Positions 1 to 12,852 of a stretch of 64,000 bases of DNA are shown in pieces; position 1 is the stretch's first letter; every line of letters begins with the position of its first letter. This DNA is from Phoronis australis. Its lineage: Eukaryota; Phoronida; Phoronidae. A program made the position numbers and the translations under genes. The notes under the pieces were generated by a model, which saw only the letters and a list, made by a program, of their open reading frames with translations, was not told where the DNA came from and searched no databases. The DNA is taken from the NCBI GenBank assembly GCA_002633005.1, contig NMRA01000307.1:334208-398207 (forward strand), written 5' to 3'.

Positions 1-2014
1 GTGTCACCACAGCCATGTAAAACCATTTCCAATGGATTTGTTGACCCACAAAACATAGATAAACCTTTTTGAATTTTTACTCTATCACATTCCGCTCTTG
101 AGTTATAGTGCACATCAGAAAATCTGGCGGCCATTTTATCCGCCATCTTGAAAAACCAACTTCCGCCACTCCGATTCCGGTAGACTTTTTTTCCACTAAG
201 GGGTGTGAAAGGATACGATTTATGCAGTAAAACCTTCTGTTGCAATTTTTTCCGGGTTATCCGTAGAATGACTGGACTATTAGGGAATAAAACGAAACGC
301 CGTGACAAGCCATTTCCTAGAACCTGGTTTACGAGCAATAGTGAACTGTCAATTCTTTCAAACCAAAACTTCCCTAATTTGGAACGAACAAGTTGAGCCT
401 CACTTCATAACTATATGTGGCATAAGTCGTTTTAGCCGAGAACAATTTTTAGCAGCTTTAAAGGAACGTGCAACGTGGTCGTTCGTACCCAGCATGTGAC
501 TTGGGGGGAGAGGGTTGCCAAGCTAAAGGAAGCGGACCAAACCCGGACTTCAATCGTCGATGTAAACTACTACCCTCGTCACATGAAATCCACCATACTT
601 CACGTGACGTAAGAATTGGGCATAACTACCCATCACTGGATATGAACAAAAATATCCAATTGCTGAGGATGTGGCTAGTTACAGTGTTCAAGGGAGCTTG
701 TTATGTTGTGGCTTCCTGACTCTCGTTTTATCTGGGAGAATAAAGAAGCTAAATATAAGTGAAATGTGACTTGATGAAATTGACTGCCGGGTAACACAGG
801 ATGAAAATTAAAATCACCATTTCTGAGTTATGATAAGGATACAGTGACAAAAGCTTAAGAAAACTGACGTGAAATGACGTCAAACTAGGTGTCTATAGCA
901 GCTGGCTAATTGTTCTCAGAAAAGCACAGCGAGTTCAGTTGAACAAATGTATATGCATTGATAGACAGCACTAGAAAACTGAATAGCTTACTGGCTACAA
1001 AATACACTATCTTTCTCAAAGTATCATGCACCCCAAGTCAAATCTTAGAAAAATGACCAAATTTGGCTAACTTCGGAACATCGTACTATATTTCGGAAAA
1101 AGGTGATCGGATTATTTGAAACTTGGTTTGTGCAATGTTCTTCAAAATGCGGTTAGGAATTGTTCTTAAAATGTCCCATTTTTGTATGAGAAGCTATAAA
1201 AATTTAGACTTTTTGAATTTTGATGATTATACAGTGACCGAGTGTGGGGTGTGCGGCTTCCTAAAAATTTCTTTATTCTTGGGAGGTCGAACCGTGCAGC
1301 CAATCCTAGTTGAACTAGGATGCTGTACTACTCGGCCTGCGACAGGCATTTTACGGCGCCTAGAAAAGCATTGTTCTGCTGAAAAGGTTGCTTTGTACCA
1401 AGGCTACTGAAAAGGTTGCCAAATTCCGGGCAAAGAATTACAAACCAATCAAAACTGGATAAAACATGAATTCGGCAAAACTCAAAGACCAGTCACATTA
1501 AATTCAGTCTCATGTCGTCCCACTTTGACGAAGCAGACCGAAGCTTTGACCCACACGCGGCCTCGAATCAAAGATACTATATAAAATCTTTGCTCGAATG
1601 TGACTCTGTCCACAGGCAGTATACCCAAAGAGGACACTTCCCTGGTTTGTATTATGTACATGTATCACATAGACGAAAAAACGGGCATGTCATATTCGTT
1701 CATTGCAAGCCACTCGCCTTTTGTTGAAATTAACCACGTGAGTGTCAAAAATCAATTTCTCTAATTTAGGACGCTTACTCTTGTTTGAAATCACACTCAT
1801 CTTGTGCGGTTTCAGTCTAATAATTTTCTTATCGCGGGGGGGTATAAAGGCCATTAGGGAAATTACAAGCTATTTATCAGTCATTTTGGTCAAACAAAGA
1901 ATACGAATGCAATGATATTGCTTCTGAAAAAAAATTATTTTTTGCACTAGCGTTAAAAGAATATAAAACTTGTTGATAGAATTACTAAACACTAATTTAT
2001 CAGAAGAACACTAC
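1..2014. other. Left edge, no gene assigned
   Basis: No supportable exon was found on either strand. Further 3' exons of the minus-strand gene at 2.0-6.1 kb must lie here or beyond the left edge. A minus-strand stretch near 1500-1650 is open in two frames but has no convincing splice sites, so it is not called. Confidence 0.4.
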
Positions 2015-2122
2015 CTCCATCTCGGAAATTTTAAAGTTTAGAGACGTAGGCACGTAGTTGTATACAGTTCCACGCATGTCATAAAGATCAACTGGTGCAG
2101 TCTCAGTGGTCTTTGTAGCATA
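2015..2122 (-). CDS. Uncharacterised gene, exon 3 (tentative)
   Basis: 36 codons, phase 0 at both ends, between acceptor caacactag and donor gtagtg. The polypyrimidine tract is weak. The call rests on the open frame, matching phase and position. Confidence 0.35.
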
Positions 2123-5100
2123 CTAGTGTTGGTGCGGAAATCAAGTGAGTAATTGAGGAATGCTACGAAATCAATTTCATAAGAGTAAAAGTCCTAATTC
2201 CATTTAGAGCGAAATGTTGTTTTTGAGAGTTCATATTCATACCTTTCTGGCAACTGGATTGTTTAGGACTCGAGCTTGGGTGAGATCCTTGTGAACAGCG
2301 GCTTCCATTGCATCAACGCCATCTGACGGCAGTTCGAGGCGTTCACAAATCGCGGCTTTCAACTGCAGCAGTCTGTCAGTGGGACAAACGCATCCATTAA
2401 TCTGCGAATACAAAGGGGACTTCTCGTTATGGACAACGTGTGAAAGTTTCTGGTCCTCTTGCTGTAACACAAGATGAACAAGATGTATCCTTCACACAAG
2501 ATATTATGTCCATCAGGTTCATTCGATGAGAATGGCCGCATGAAATGGTCCGATCATAAAGTAGTTTATCGAGTATTTCGTTGAATTGGGAGGAAAAATA
2601 TTAACCGAAGTCTTTATGTTTGTAACCTTCAGAAATTTCCATAAGGTGAACGATGAATATAGCTAATAAAGTTTTGATCTTGGAGATTTTCCTGTAAAAA
2701 TGAGAAACTCGTTATTATCTTAATATAGCGGCTCAGTTTCCGTTTGCTCTAGGTTCGCAAGTACTAAATGAGTCGCCTGAGGTAAGCCTAAAACCAAAAC
2801 CCACGGAATATTTCAGAACTAAATTTTCAACCGTGTATTAAAAACGCAGAGATTTTCTCAGGAACGTCTCTTTTCAAGAAGAACAAATACCTTATTGTTT
2901 TCCTGTCCGTCTAGTGTTAGCTACGCCTGTTCCCTGAAATTAACGTCAAGCTCACAGTCTGCTTAGAATAATACCACATCAGTGCCGCTATTTTGTCTAA
3001 CACAAATTTACAGGAAATAGCGACCTTCATCAGGAACACATTGTCGAAAAGGGGAAACTTATGACGTATTTTAACGTGTTTTTTTCAAATGTGACTTGAA
3101 AAGGAATTGTTGTGCAATCCAATCATTGTGTTGCACATTTCAGTGATATGTTCGGCAGACAAACGGGTGAGAATTGGCGAATTGCAACAAAGTAACAAAA
3201 CAACAGATTTTCTTGTTTCATCACTCTGGTACGTCATAGCTTATGACTTCCGGAAGTCTATCCTATCCAATGAAAATCCCCAAAATACATTTTTCGACCG
3301 TAAAACCGATAATGTCCCCTAATGAGGAATTTCTCGCTACACATTTCCTTCTGCAATAAAACACTTCCTGTGCTCTCAAACCACCTCGAGGAGGGAACCG
3401 ACATTACGCAGTTCCATGGTAAAACTGTGAAAATTGGTTCACGAATACAGATAACGTATTCACAAGAAGCAGCAATTCTGCGTGATAAGTTAATTGCAGT
3501 TCAACACAAGAAAAAAATTGTTTCACTCATTAAATTAGAACGTATTGGCTGTTTGAAAGGCATAAACAGATTTTTATTTATTTAACGTTATGTGGGACCT
3601 TATCCACAAGCGAGTGTAATAACCCTAATGTATACACAACTATAAACATTTAACTCAGTAAAAGTATAAATTTTATGAAAGAAAAAGACTGTAGAATTTA
3701 ACTTTTAATTTGACCTCGTAACCCTGTCTTTTACAAACTTTAGCAAAAAGAAAGGTGCGTTGGAAACAAAAAAAACAACTGTATCAATGACATGACCAAA
3801 CTTCGTTTGATGTGAATTTAAAGTTAAAATCTCAATAAGGTTGTCCTTTCGTTTTAGTTTTATGTAACTTTTGAGTTTTTTTCAAAAATATCACAAAATT
3901 CTATTTTTGAAAACCCCTCAGGCAAAAGTGGAACATTTTAAATAACAACCGCTAATAACGTTTTGGAAAACGGTGCGTAAAGCATAGTATCAAAAAGTTT
4001 CAAGTCGATCGAATCAACTATTTATGAAATCTAAAGTTCCGACGTTAGCCATATTTGGACATTTTTCTAGTGTCTTAGATAGCATTAAATCTGCCAAGGA
4101 GGTCTGTTTCCATTGGTACGTAATGCGTGATGCGTGTAGCAATAAAAATAAAGTAAAATAAAATAAAGTAAAATAAAATAAATGTTTTCATTTTTCCGCA
4201 GTTTATAAAATTTACATTTTGTGGATTTATCATTAGCGCATGTCCACGTCTGCTAATGAACAGGTCCAGATATCCCTGACACTATTATGCGCAGCCCTAA
4301 AGCCAGAGGCGTTTGAACTTTAAATCGCTCAGCGATAATCATTCATACTTTGTTCACAGGCACGATCAGAGTTAATCGAGCATTGCAAGCATGGTTATAT
4401 AATGTAATAAACAGCTCTGCCTATCAAAGTATCAAATTGTCTTTTGAAAAGGTACACAATTTCAATAATTAACGATTCCAGATATACGTAGAACAAAAAA
4501 ATAACTGAAATCGGTGTTCGAATCATAAAAATCGGTTCCCTATAACTTGATTGTAGCTCGTTTGTACTCATCGGAGAGCTAGTGTTTGATAGTGGGCAGA
4601 GAATGTGGGGAAAATCCTGATGTTAGTTCTTGAGAACCCCTAGTTTGACCTCTAGGTAATTGGAATAGGTGTTCACTGTATACTGGAGTTGTTTTGGCCA
4701 TGTACTGCATGGTTTTATTCAATAAACAAGATGGCTTTACTGGTCGCCTGTGTTTCTCTGGATCTTTATTCTTTGTTCATGATAACATACAGTAATTTGT
4801 GTTCTGTATAGGTATACGAATTGCTACTTCATCAATCCTAAAATCAGACACAGCTACGTGTACGAATTATTTTTCCCTCGGACACTTGCTGTGCGAATTA
4901 ATAGAGAGAAACGGCACGTATCAAGGGTCGTGGTGTACGGACTGTTAGAGTGTACGGACTGTTAGAGTGTACGAACTGTTAAAACTGCCTTCACCCAGTA
5001 GACGTGTGCTCTAAGCAAGTCAAAAGATATGGGAATGACCCTCTTGGGATCGCTGGATAATGAGTCGATCCAAGCGGGTATTCAACGATGCCATGCAAAG

Positions 5101-6112
5101 ACGTAATCAGGGATAGAATATACATAACGGGGGGTGGTTCTGTTTTCATGACGACGGCGATAGGTTTTCTATTGAAAGTTCATGCCAAGAAACACAATGC
5201 AGCGGCAATTTAACTAATCCGGCGTCAAAATGGCAATTGCTTACCCTCCGCCCTTGGTAAGGGACAAATTTGTGCGTTACCCAAAAATGTAAAACGACTG
5301 CCACATGCTCGATGGTTCCGCCCTGCGTGCCAGCTAGGGGGAAGGGGTCCTCCACAAGCGGACATGCAGGGAACCAGCAAGTACTACATTTAGTTATTCA
5401 CGTGCAGCACGTGCTGTCAGCCTCCTGGAAAAGTTTGAGAGCTACAATAGCAAGGTTTGGCTGTGGATCAACCCGTGAATTTCTACTTGCTGAATTGTGT
5501 TTTAAAAGCGTGTCAAACGATTTTTTTTCAAAAACGCACCATTGTATTCGGATATATGAAAACGTGAAAATGTCTTGGTTATCTTTATGGGCGTGTGCGT
5601 CGTTTTGTTTTCCTTTGGCAGAATTTTAGCTTATACTGAAATGTGTAAAATGGTCCATGTCGTTCACTAATTTAAGACCGTGTGAGTACAATTGTGCAGA
5701 AACTAAGGTCGAATTCAATTTTACAGCCTATGGACGAGACTGTACTTAAAATAAGAATATCTTAAATGAAATACACCACGTAAAACGGGCATACCTTTCT
5801 ACCCTTACTTTGAAGCCAATTCACAATCTGTTCAGACACTTCGGTTACGTCAAAACATCCATCATCGCTTTTCCTGTCTCCTAAGAGTTGGAGGAAACCC
5901 GTGCATTCGTAGTCGTCGATGTAACCTGTCTCCACCAGTCGTTTGCACCAATATTCGTTGGAGTCTATTGGCAGAAGTACCATGGTAATGGAAGATATGC
6001 CATGAGTTGTTTTCAAATTTTTCCATATACACGTCTCCAGCTCTTCTTCACTGCTGACGAAAGGTTTAGAAGCAAGAAAAAGGAGATGTTTACCTCTAAG
6101 TTCGAAAGACAT
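2015..6112 (-). CDS. Uncharacterised TATA-driven gene, 5' part (3 exons, 3' end missing)
   Basis: I do not recognise this protein. Exon 1 (5795-6112) opens with MSFELRGKHLL and encodes 106 residues with an aromatic- and acid-rich middle (EYWCKRLVETGYIDDYE). It ends at AAAG|gtatg. Exon 2 (2243-2461) follows acceptor gtgttacag, encodes 73 residues and again ends ARK|gtatg. Exon 3 (2015-2122) is less certain: acceptor caacactag, 36 residues including VDLYDMRGTVYNYVPTS, donor gtagtg. All junctions are phase 0 and all three exons are open in the joined frame, which is why I call this a gene. An upstream in-frame ATG at 6142 lies only a few bases from the TATA box at 6146-6153, before the expected transcription start. 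The ATG at 6112 is therefore preferred. No signal peptide or transmembrane segment is seen. The function is unknown, and the gene continues past the last exon called. Confidence 0.55.
2243..2461 (-). CDS. Uncharacterised gene, exon 2
   Basis: 73 codons between acceptor gtgttacag and donor gtatgaat, phase 0 at both ends. It includes the segment LLQLKAAICERLELP, which looks helical. An alternative internal acceptor (tattcgcag) would change the frame. Confidence 0.5.
4141..4184. repeat. A/T-rich simple repeat
   Basis: Imperfect tandem AATAAA / AAGTAAAAT units. Confidence 0.8.
4933..4982. repeat. 17-bp tandem repeat, about 3 copies
   Basis: Unit GTGTACGGACTGTTAGA. The last copy has one substitution and is cut short. 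Confidence 0.85.
5795..6112 (-). CDS. Uncharacterised gene, exon 1
   Basis: 106 codons from the ATG just downstream of a TATA box to a consensus-like donor (gtatgc). It ends in phase 0 with the residues SKGRK. Confidence 0.6.
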
Positions 6113-6145
6113 GATGTTAACTAACAACAAACCTATACCCACGGA

Positions 6146-6153
6146 CTTTTATA
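6146..6153 (-). promoter_or_regulatory. TATA box of the uncharacterised gene
   Basis: TATAAAAG on the minus strand, 34-41 bases upstream of the preferred ATG at 6112. A start site 25-30 bases downstream would give a very short leader and would exclude the upstream in-frame ATG at 6142. Confidence 0.5.
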
Positions 6154-6789
6154 AGAGAAGTGCTTGTGTACGAACTGCAACCATCATTCGGTTTCGTGCA
6201 GCGGGTTCATGCGTCAGTCGCTAGCGCTACTCAAAAGCGCAGGTGCCGTGCTGCCACTGGAACGGGCATATGTAACACTAATTAGTACACCAACGCATTG
6301 GCCCTCTGGGTGACACCCGCCCCCACAGGATTGGCAAAATAGCCAGATTATCAGCTTCACAATCGCAATTAGCAATGCTATTCTGCAATTCCACACAGAT
6401 ATATCACCCTCGACGTTACAATTGCATTCATCAACAAAAACGTATTACAGATGTCCTTGGTGATTTCAAGATACACTGTCGATGTTTGTTGACGACGGAT
6501 GAATCAGATAAATAAAGAAGTTTTCGGCCTAAAAAACTAACGATTGATGTAGCAAGCTGGACTCACTAAGCCACCACTTTCTTACTTTGACTGAGTGTTT
6601 ACTTTAAGTGCCTGGTCCGATCAATCCAGGTTCAAATACTGGACTGTAATTTGAGATCAGAATTTGAATCCACAGTGGATACTGCCATCATGAAGAGCAT
6701 TACGTGACAGCCTGATGATTCAGTGCTTACTCTGAATAAATGAGCCTAGATTTTGCTGAACCCCTCCCCCCGTAGATCCGCCACTGTGA

Positions 6790-7170
6790 GGGGAAATGAA
6801 CCATGAGGGTTTTACGTCTTATGCCCAGTAAACATGCAGGTACTGGGCCAATACTGGCCCTGAACTGTCTTCTGTATTGACCCAATGACGTAGGCCAGTA
6901 AAATTTTGCACACCTGCTGGGTATTGGGCCGGTATAAGATTTCGATTTCGGGCCAGTAAAGGGCCAGTACCAGGTCATTACTGGCCCTATAAACCAAAAA
7001 CGGGTTTCGGCCCTATAAAGTGCCAGTATCGACAGACTGTTGGCCCTGCACAGGGCCATTGATGGGCTCATATAAAGCCAGTATACTAATTACATGGGCG
7101 AAAGTGCAGTGATGGGCCAGTACAGTGCCAATATTGAACCACTAATGTTGCCTTTACAGGCCCAGTGCAG
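6790..7170. repeat. Degenerate GGCCAGTA / TACTGGCC repeat cluster
   Basis: The octamer GGCCAGTA or its complement, often within GGGCCAGTA, recurs many times in both orientations at irregular spacing of about 15-50 bases. The array is therefore rich in short inverted pairs. The unit is neither a clean minisatellite nor a recognised transposon end. Confidence 0.7.
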
Positions 7171-8113
7171 GAATATTACTGTTTGTGGGTATAACGAAAC
7201 AACAGGTTTGTTTTTTTCAATGTTTCAGGTTTTTAACTCCTACAACCTTTGCTTTGTTGGTCATTTCAATCCTATTGCATGTGCAGCTGTGACTTACAAG
7301 AAGAAAAGGCTCTTGTTGTTTAATACTTTATGAATTCTATAAATAAAAGCTAAGCAACTAATTATTTTTTACAAAACTGTCTCGGGCTTGTTAGTGGACT
7401 GGCAGCTTCACACAGTCTTCGTCCTCTCTCCCTGTTGCCAGCGCTTCGGAACATGGGGCCTGTCTCTTTTACTGTAAAGCTTGCATCAGCAACACTGTGC
7501 TCCTTGATCACAATCCCTGAAATAAAACAACGCCTGCTTAGTATCTTAGAGTACAAATTAACAGACTCCACTATACAGTTTCCAGATAAGTTATGCATAA
7601 TAAGAATTACCTAACGACACTGTATACCATTCCAACACGAAACTTATTTGAAATGTATAATCTGCAAGATATACGTAAATGTTTCATCCTTTGTTAACAC
7701 AAGTATTACGTACAGCGGCGTTGGACTTCAGTTTCTTGTAATAAATATTTTCAGAAGTGACTTTTTATTCATTCCATTTCTTCCCAAAATGGATATTCCT
7801 AAAAAATGCTTCACAATCTGTTACAAAAAGTCTCGTGAGCATCAATTTATGGTTTTGCTCTGTGTTTACACACATATGCAATTGACACTGATGTGACCTT
7901 TTCAGCTTTGTCCCCAAGCCTCAAGATGGCGCTGATCGGTTTAGCTATTTGACGCTTGGTTACGGGAAATTACTTTCTGCGCAATGATTGACCGATACCT
8001 TGACGTCAAGACCGATTGTAATTATTTTCACATTACAGCCATTCATGCGACAGAAGGCATTGTTTTAGTTATTGTCTGACATAAAGGTTGAACTTATTTT
8101 CAATTCTTATTTA

Positions 8114-8222
8114 TGAATTGAATAGTAAATAGTATTAATCTGTTTTCGAATCAAAATACATAATTTTCAGTGGCGGAAATTGAATAGTTAATAGTATTAA
8201 TCTGTTTTCGAATCAAAATACA
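8114..8222. repeat. Direct repeat, about 45 bp, two copies
   Basis: The stretch TTGAATAGTAAATAGTATTA and what follows, up to CGAATCAAAATACA, occurs at 8114-8160 and again at 8178-8222 with one or two changes. Confidence 0.8.
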
Positions 8223-11200
8223 GTGACGGATTAAGGGGGGGGGGGCAGCAAGGGGGCCATGGCCCNCTACCAAATACCATATGGCAGTTTGGGTGCGAAT
8301 TGCTGACTAGCACATGCGCGCAACCGGGGTGACTCGGGGGGTGAATAAACACTGCATGATAGACCCTGAACAAACCCCGTTTACCGGTTTTTTAGTCAAA
8401 GATTCGAGACCCCTGCATCCCTACATTTTAGGTTGGGCGCGCGCATCTGCCGAAATTCTGGCTATTCCTGTGCCCTGGCCCCCCAACTCAAAATCCTGGA
8501 TCCACCCCTGACTTTTGCAATAATTTGGATCTAAATTGCTGCAATATACCGTTAGTTTTATTTTTATATAAAACTGCAGAAAGTTTCGAAATTACTTGTG
8601 ATATTCCAGCAATTCCCTTAAAAATTCTGACACATTTCATTTCCCCGCTTTACTAAAGATACTATAAAATAACATCTTTGGCATTACCAAGCCTCAAATG
8701 GCTTAACTGTTCAACACCATCTTGAGGCTTGGAGACGAGGCCGAGTGCTTTTTATATTGTAAGATGCCGCGCGTGTACAAGATCAGCAATGTTGTCAAAG
8801 TAAACATAGCAACAAAACAGGGATTGTTTACTTCCGTAAGATCACCAATAGCCCGCATTGTTTTGGATTTTGATATTTGGGAGTATGGAGTTTCGTTGTG
8901 AAACAACTAAAATGAGATTGAACATGTAAAATAGGCATATAATAAACAGATGAAAGTTCATAACCATCTTTAAAGCCCCACAGCACAGTTTCGGAGGTCA
9001 AATTCAAACTTAGGTAAAGCAACTTTGCATGGGAGAAACGGGTTGCAGAAGCAAATTTTTAACTCCACTTTATCCCTAGAACAACCATGTAAACTCTGTG
9101 TACGCTTATGGCCCAGTGCATGCCGAACTACTTAATTTACTCAGAAGTAGTACACTAACCGGAAAATTGATATTCGCGGAAATGCGCCAATTTCGATAGT
9201 TAGTTTGTAGTTGTAATGGAACACGTGTGACGACAAGAAGATGGCTAGCTTCGTAGTCAACGAAAGCGGGCAGTGGATGAGTTTGGTCGGTGGGCAAGAG
9301 CTGTGATTACATGTTTTATGACTGAGAAAAAGCTAGAATAGTTATATAGTTACTGCTATCAAAATTGTCCAGAGGTTCCAAATCTCCAGTTTGGCTATCA
9401 CCATATTTGCACTTATGTATATATTTTATGATTCGAGTACTAATAAAGGTTGAAATTGAATAAATGACACGTGTAGTTTTGTTTGCTGTGACTTGTTTGG
9501 TGTAGCTGTAATCTGGAAAATTCAGAGATGGGTTCACAATTAACCGACTTATAAGTTGTTTTGATACTTCGTTTAAAAACAAAATAAAAAGAGCAACAAT
9601 AATCCGTAAGAAAAAAAAAACGAGTAAATAGGAATATTAAAAATAAAGTAATGAAAACAGGTATGAAACATATTTAAAACCAACGTTACTTTGGGAAGTG
9701 GCCCTTTGTCAAGATCACCGCAAATTAATTTTTTAGTCTTTTTGTTATATTTAAAATGTACCAAGTTAAAACTACTCTCCACAGTGCAGACTTCATCTCA
9801 GTGCAAATATCAGAAAAACTCAATTTGGGTGTAATAGCAACCACCATTGTTAAGAAAGTAGTGCTCACTATCACCTTTCCACTTCATTAGCTCAGTTGTA
9901 CATCAATACAAAGAGCGTGCTAAATAGGCATCATAAAAGTTGACGGGCTTATGCAATCAGCGCCGTGACCAGTGTAAGCAAGAAATTCTCCTCATGTTAC
10001 TGCGAAAACCGGCAGCTGCCGATAGCTAATTTCCTGCAACTAAATGTATGGTCTGACAACAGAAATTTCCACCAAAGCCAAGAGTTCATTGTACTTCAAA
10101 CAAGAGTAGTCCACAAAGTCAAGATCAAACACAAGATAGGTTCTTGCATTCATTCTAAGTTACTAGTAAGTGATAAAATGAGCTATAAGTTGAAGTAAAT
10201 TACACGTAAATGGAAGTCTTCAGTGCAGACGAATTTTGACACAGGGGTTGCTTGCACAAACTCAATATTTTACCTTCGACAGGCGTACAAGAGAAAGCAC
10301 AGGTGAAATCCGCCATGTCAACTATTAAGCCTCCTTGAATTCAGGGTTTTGTGTTTGCTTTGGAAATTCTGTAACCAATTTACCATTCAAGTTCACAACC
10401 TGGACAATTCATTGGGATCAAGGAAAGATGGTGATAAGGTGAATGTTATTGGAGTATACTTTCAGCTGGCGAGCCTAAATCCTCAGAGTATTAAACATGA
10501 CATGTGTACAGACCAAGACTGTAAAAATAAAACAATGCAGAAGCGTGAGGTCCAAGTAGAATATCTTCGGTAGCCAATGAAAATCATTGTAACACCTCAC
10601 AACGCATGATAGCTCTCGCTCGCTCCTTGCAACTTGTCCTACATTTAAGCTAGGAACCATATTGGTTCCTAAATTTAAGATGTTCACTAGCAAAGGTAAG
10701 CAGTTTAGAAGTCAGTGATTATTTTGCCTCACTCTGTGCGGGTATTAATGATGTTAGATGAATTTCACTTAAAGACGGCGTAAAATGAGCAAACTGCCTA
10801 TTAGATATGTTAAATGCGTGTACTTTTTTGTGTAATATATCTTTGTTTGTTTCGTTTTATGGCCACACAACCACTCATTAATTACTACACATTTTATGCC
10901 CCCCCATAATATGTGCACCCATCAGAAACCCCCATTCATTTTCTTGACCTATCACAGTTAACTGGTGTATTGACATCATCTTTGTGACCACCACATTACC
11001 GCACTAACCACAGCATGAACAGCTGATCGCCTGCAGGGTCAGTCTAACATTTTAATGACTTAAAAGTTGTTTGCTCAAGGAACGTCACCAATTAGAAACA
11101 TCGCCGACTTTAGGCATCAGTGTAGGTTTATAACGCGATTACTAACCAAGACAATCGTGTCAGGTAAAGCACCTTTCGAACTCAACACACTGAACAGGGG

Positions 11201-11240
11201 CGTAGATCGCTATCGATTCACTCACGGCGAACCAGCCTCC

Positions 11241-11369
11241 CGTTCAGTAACGCTAGGACCTCGCTAAAAAGCAAGACTTCGCGAGATTACGTGAGATATT
11301 GCCGTGTATTTTAAATACGAACACGTGACGATGAGTAGATTTTAGCTAGGTCCTAGCGTCTACTGAACG
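11241..11369. repeat. Small inverted-repeat element (MITE-like hairpin)
   Basis: Arms at 11241-11269 and 11340-11369 (CGTTCAGTAACGCTAGGACC and its near-perfect complement) enclose about 70 bp. The arms contain a CGCTAGGACC/GGTCCTAGCG core. Confidence 0.65.
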
Positions 11370-12117
11370 CACGCCAGGTTTCTAAGTATTTGCAGCCTTG
11401 AAAAGACCCATACAACAGCTACGTTTCGTACTAAATCTGATAGCCGTAAACTTACCGAACTTTGTGGTGGAAAAAACAGATTTATTTTTTATGTAAGATG
11501 TCCTGATTATCCACTAACAATATCCCATGCAATAAATCACTGCGGCACGGGTCGGTCCCACTGAACTCATAGTTCTCCGCCTGCCAGTGTGGGCAGACCT
11601 AAGGCACCAACACATGCCAACTACCAGAGTGACAAATTGTGTAGGCTCAATGTGGCTTTGTGAGATGTTATGTGTTGAAGACATGAGTAGTGAATCAATA
11701 TACATAAATTACTAGACAACTGAGCTATCAATATCCAGAAATTTCCAGCTACAGGCACCAAACGACAAGCGAGGGCCATTAAGCAGTGTAAACATGTCTG
11801 AGTTTCCAGTTGTCAGGGGGGAGGGGGGGGGGGGTTTGCTTGACTGTAACTGGAGACATCTCCTCATAGCGTTGAGACTTTCCATGGTTGTTACTTAATC
11901 AAAGACTTTCACAAACATGTCCTTCCCACATTAACCGTTTCTAATTTATAATCAGTGCACTTTCATCAGGATTACTTTTTGCTGAGGTACGAGTCCAAAA
12001 GAACTCACACTAGAACCTTTAAGGCTATTACCATTTTTATATATGAAATTCTCAAATCTCGAACTTGGATCCATCAAAAAAACAACAATGAACAAGATAC
12101 CTATACATAAAAATAAA

Positions 12118-12123
12118 TTTATT
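12118..12123 (-). terminator. Candidate polyadenylation signal of USP44/49
   Basis: AATAAA on the minus strand, about 430 bases past the stop codon at 12557. It is the first canonical signal I noticed there. The proposed 3' UTR contains one N and a 33-bp direct repeat at 12241-12307. Confidence 0.4.
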
Positions 12124-12240
12124 TTGGAAGGTCACTTCAAATTAAAAAGTAGTAAAAAACTAGACTCACAAATAAATAAACTAAACTTCCTTCACATGTT
12201 TTGACATTGATCAGCTCACAAAATGTCAAGTGAGATACAN

Positions 12241-12307
12241 ATTGTCTGATTACTTTTGTCTTGTGGTGTAGCTGTATTGTCTGATTACTTTTGTCTTTTG
12301 CTGTAGC
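12241..12307. repeat. 33-bp direct repeat next to an N
   Basis: Two tandem copies of ATTGTCTGATTACTTTTGTC and what follows to GTAGCTGT start directly after the N at 12240. Confidence 0.75.
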
Positions 12308-12556
12308 TGTCATGAAACATAAGGGGGCATAATTCACATTACTTATAACACTTAAGTTGGCCTTTCAAAAACAAAATTCAACCCAATCTGGAAGTGACAC
12401 CATGAGACGTGTGTCTCATCTTTACAATTAGCCATGTCTTTACAAAATTCTCTCATCAATTGTAACAAAGCAATTTTCAATAATAACATGTCTGCAATCA
12501 CACTTATCAAACATAATAAATAACAAAAGAGAACTAGTGCTCTTTGTAACACTAAA

Positions 12557-12852
12557 CTACCACGTAGTGGTCCGTCTTCGCTTTGTTATTTTCTGCCCTT
12601 CTTCTGTGGACGGTCGCCTTTTGTTCTGAGATTTTGACAGCCCCGGCTTTTTGAAGTTGAAAATGACCTCATCTTCATCATCATCACCAACACCACCATC
12701 ATCATCATCATCTTCATTGTTGAAGAAATCACCTGAGATGTCACATGGGGGCAGAGTCTTGAGTGTGTACACTAGTATGTATGCTTGACACTTCATCACT
12801 TCGGCAACAGGACACAGTTCCACCCTGGCATCATTACAGTGGGTCCAGGAAC
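12557..12852 (-). CDS. USP44/USP49: USP44/49 coding exon 15 and stop
   Basis: Encodes [20 protein letters not shown], then CQAYILVYT. The divergent acidic/basic tail ends in RRRTTTW and a stop. The tail is lineage-specific. Confidence 0.95.

Larger units (their letters stand above)
2462..5794. other. Intron 1 of the uncharacterised gene
   Basis: It holds an A/T-rich simple repeat and a short 17-bp tandem repeat, listed separately. I see no other gene or element here. Confidence 0.4.
6154..12117. other. Intergenic region between the uncharacterised gene and the USP44/49 3' end
   Basis: No gene can be supported. The open frames are short, have no splice context and show no recognisable protein similarity. 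The region contains a GGCCAGTA-rich repeat, a 45-bp direct repeat, G-rich runs (about 8237 and 11818) and a small hairpin element. Confidence 0.5.

Noticed and set aside
1500-1650. Further minus-strand exon of the uncharacterised gene
   Set aside because: Two frames are open but no good acceptor-donor pair in the needed phase could be found.
6113-6142. Ten-residue N-terminal extension (MGIGLLLVNI) of the uncharacterised gene
   Set aside because: It lies too close to the TATA box to be transcribed from it.
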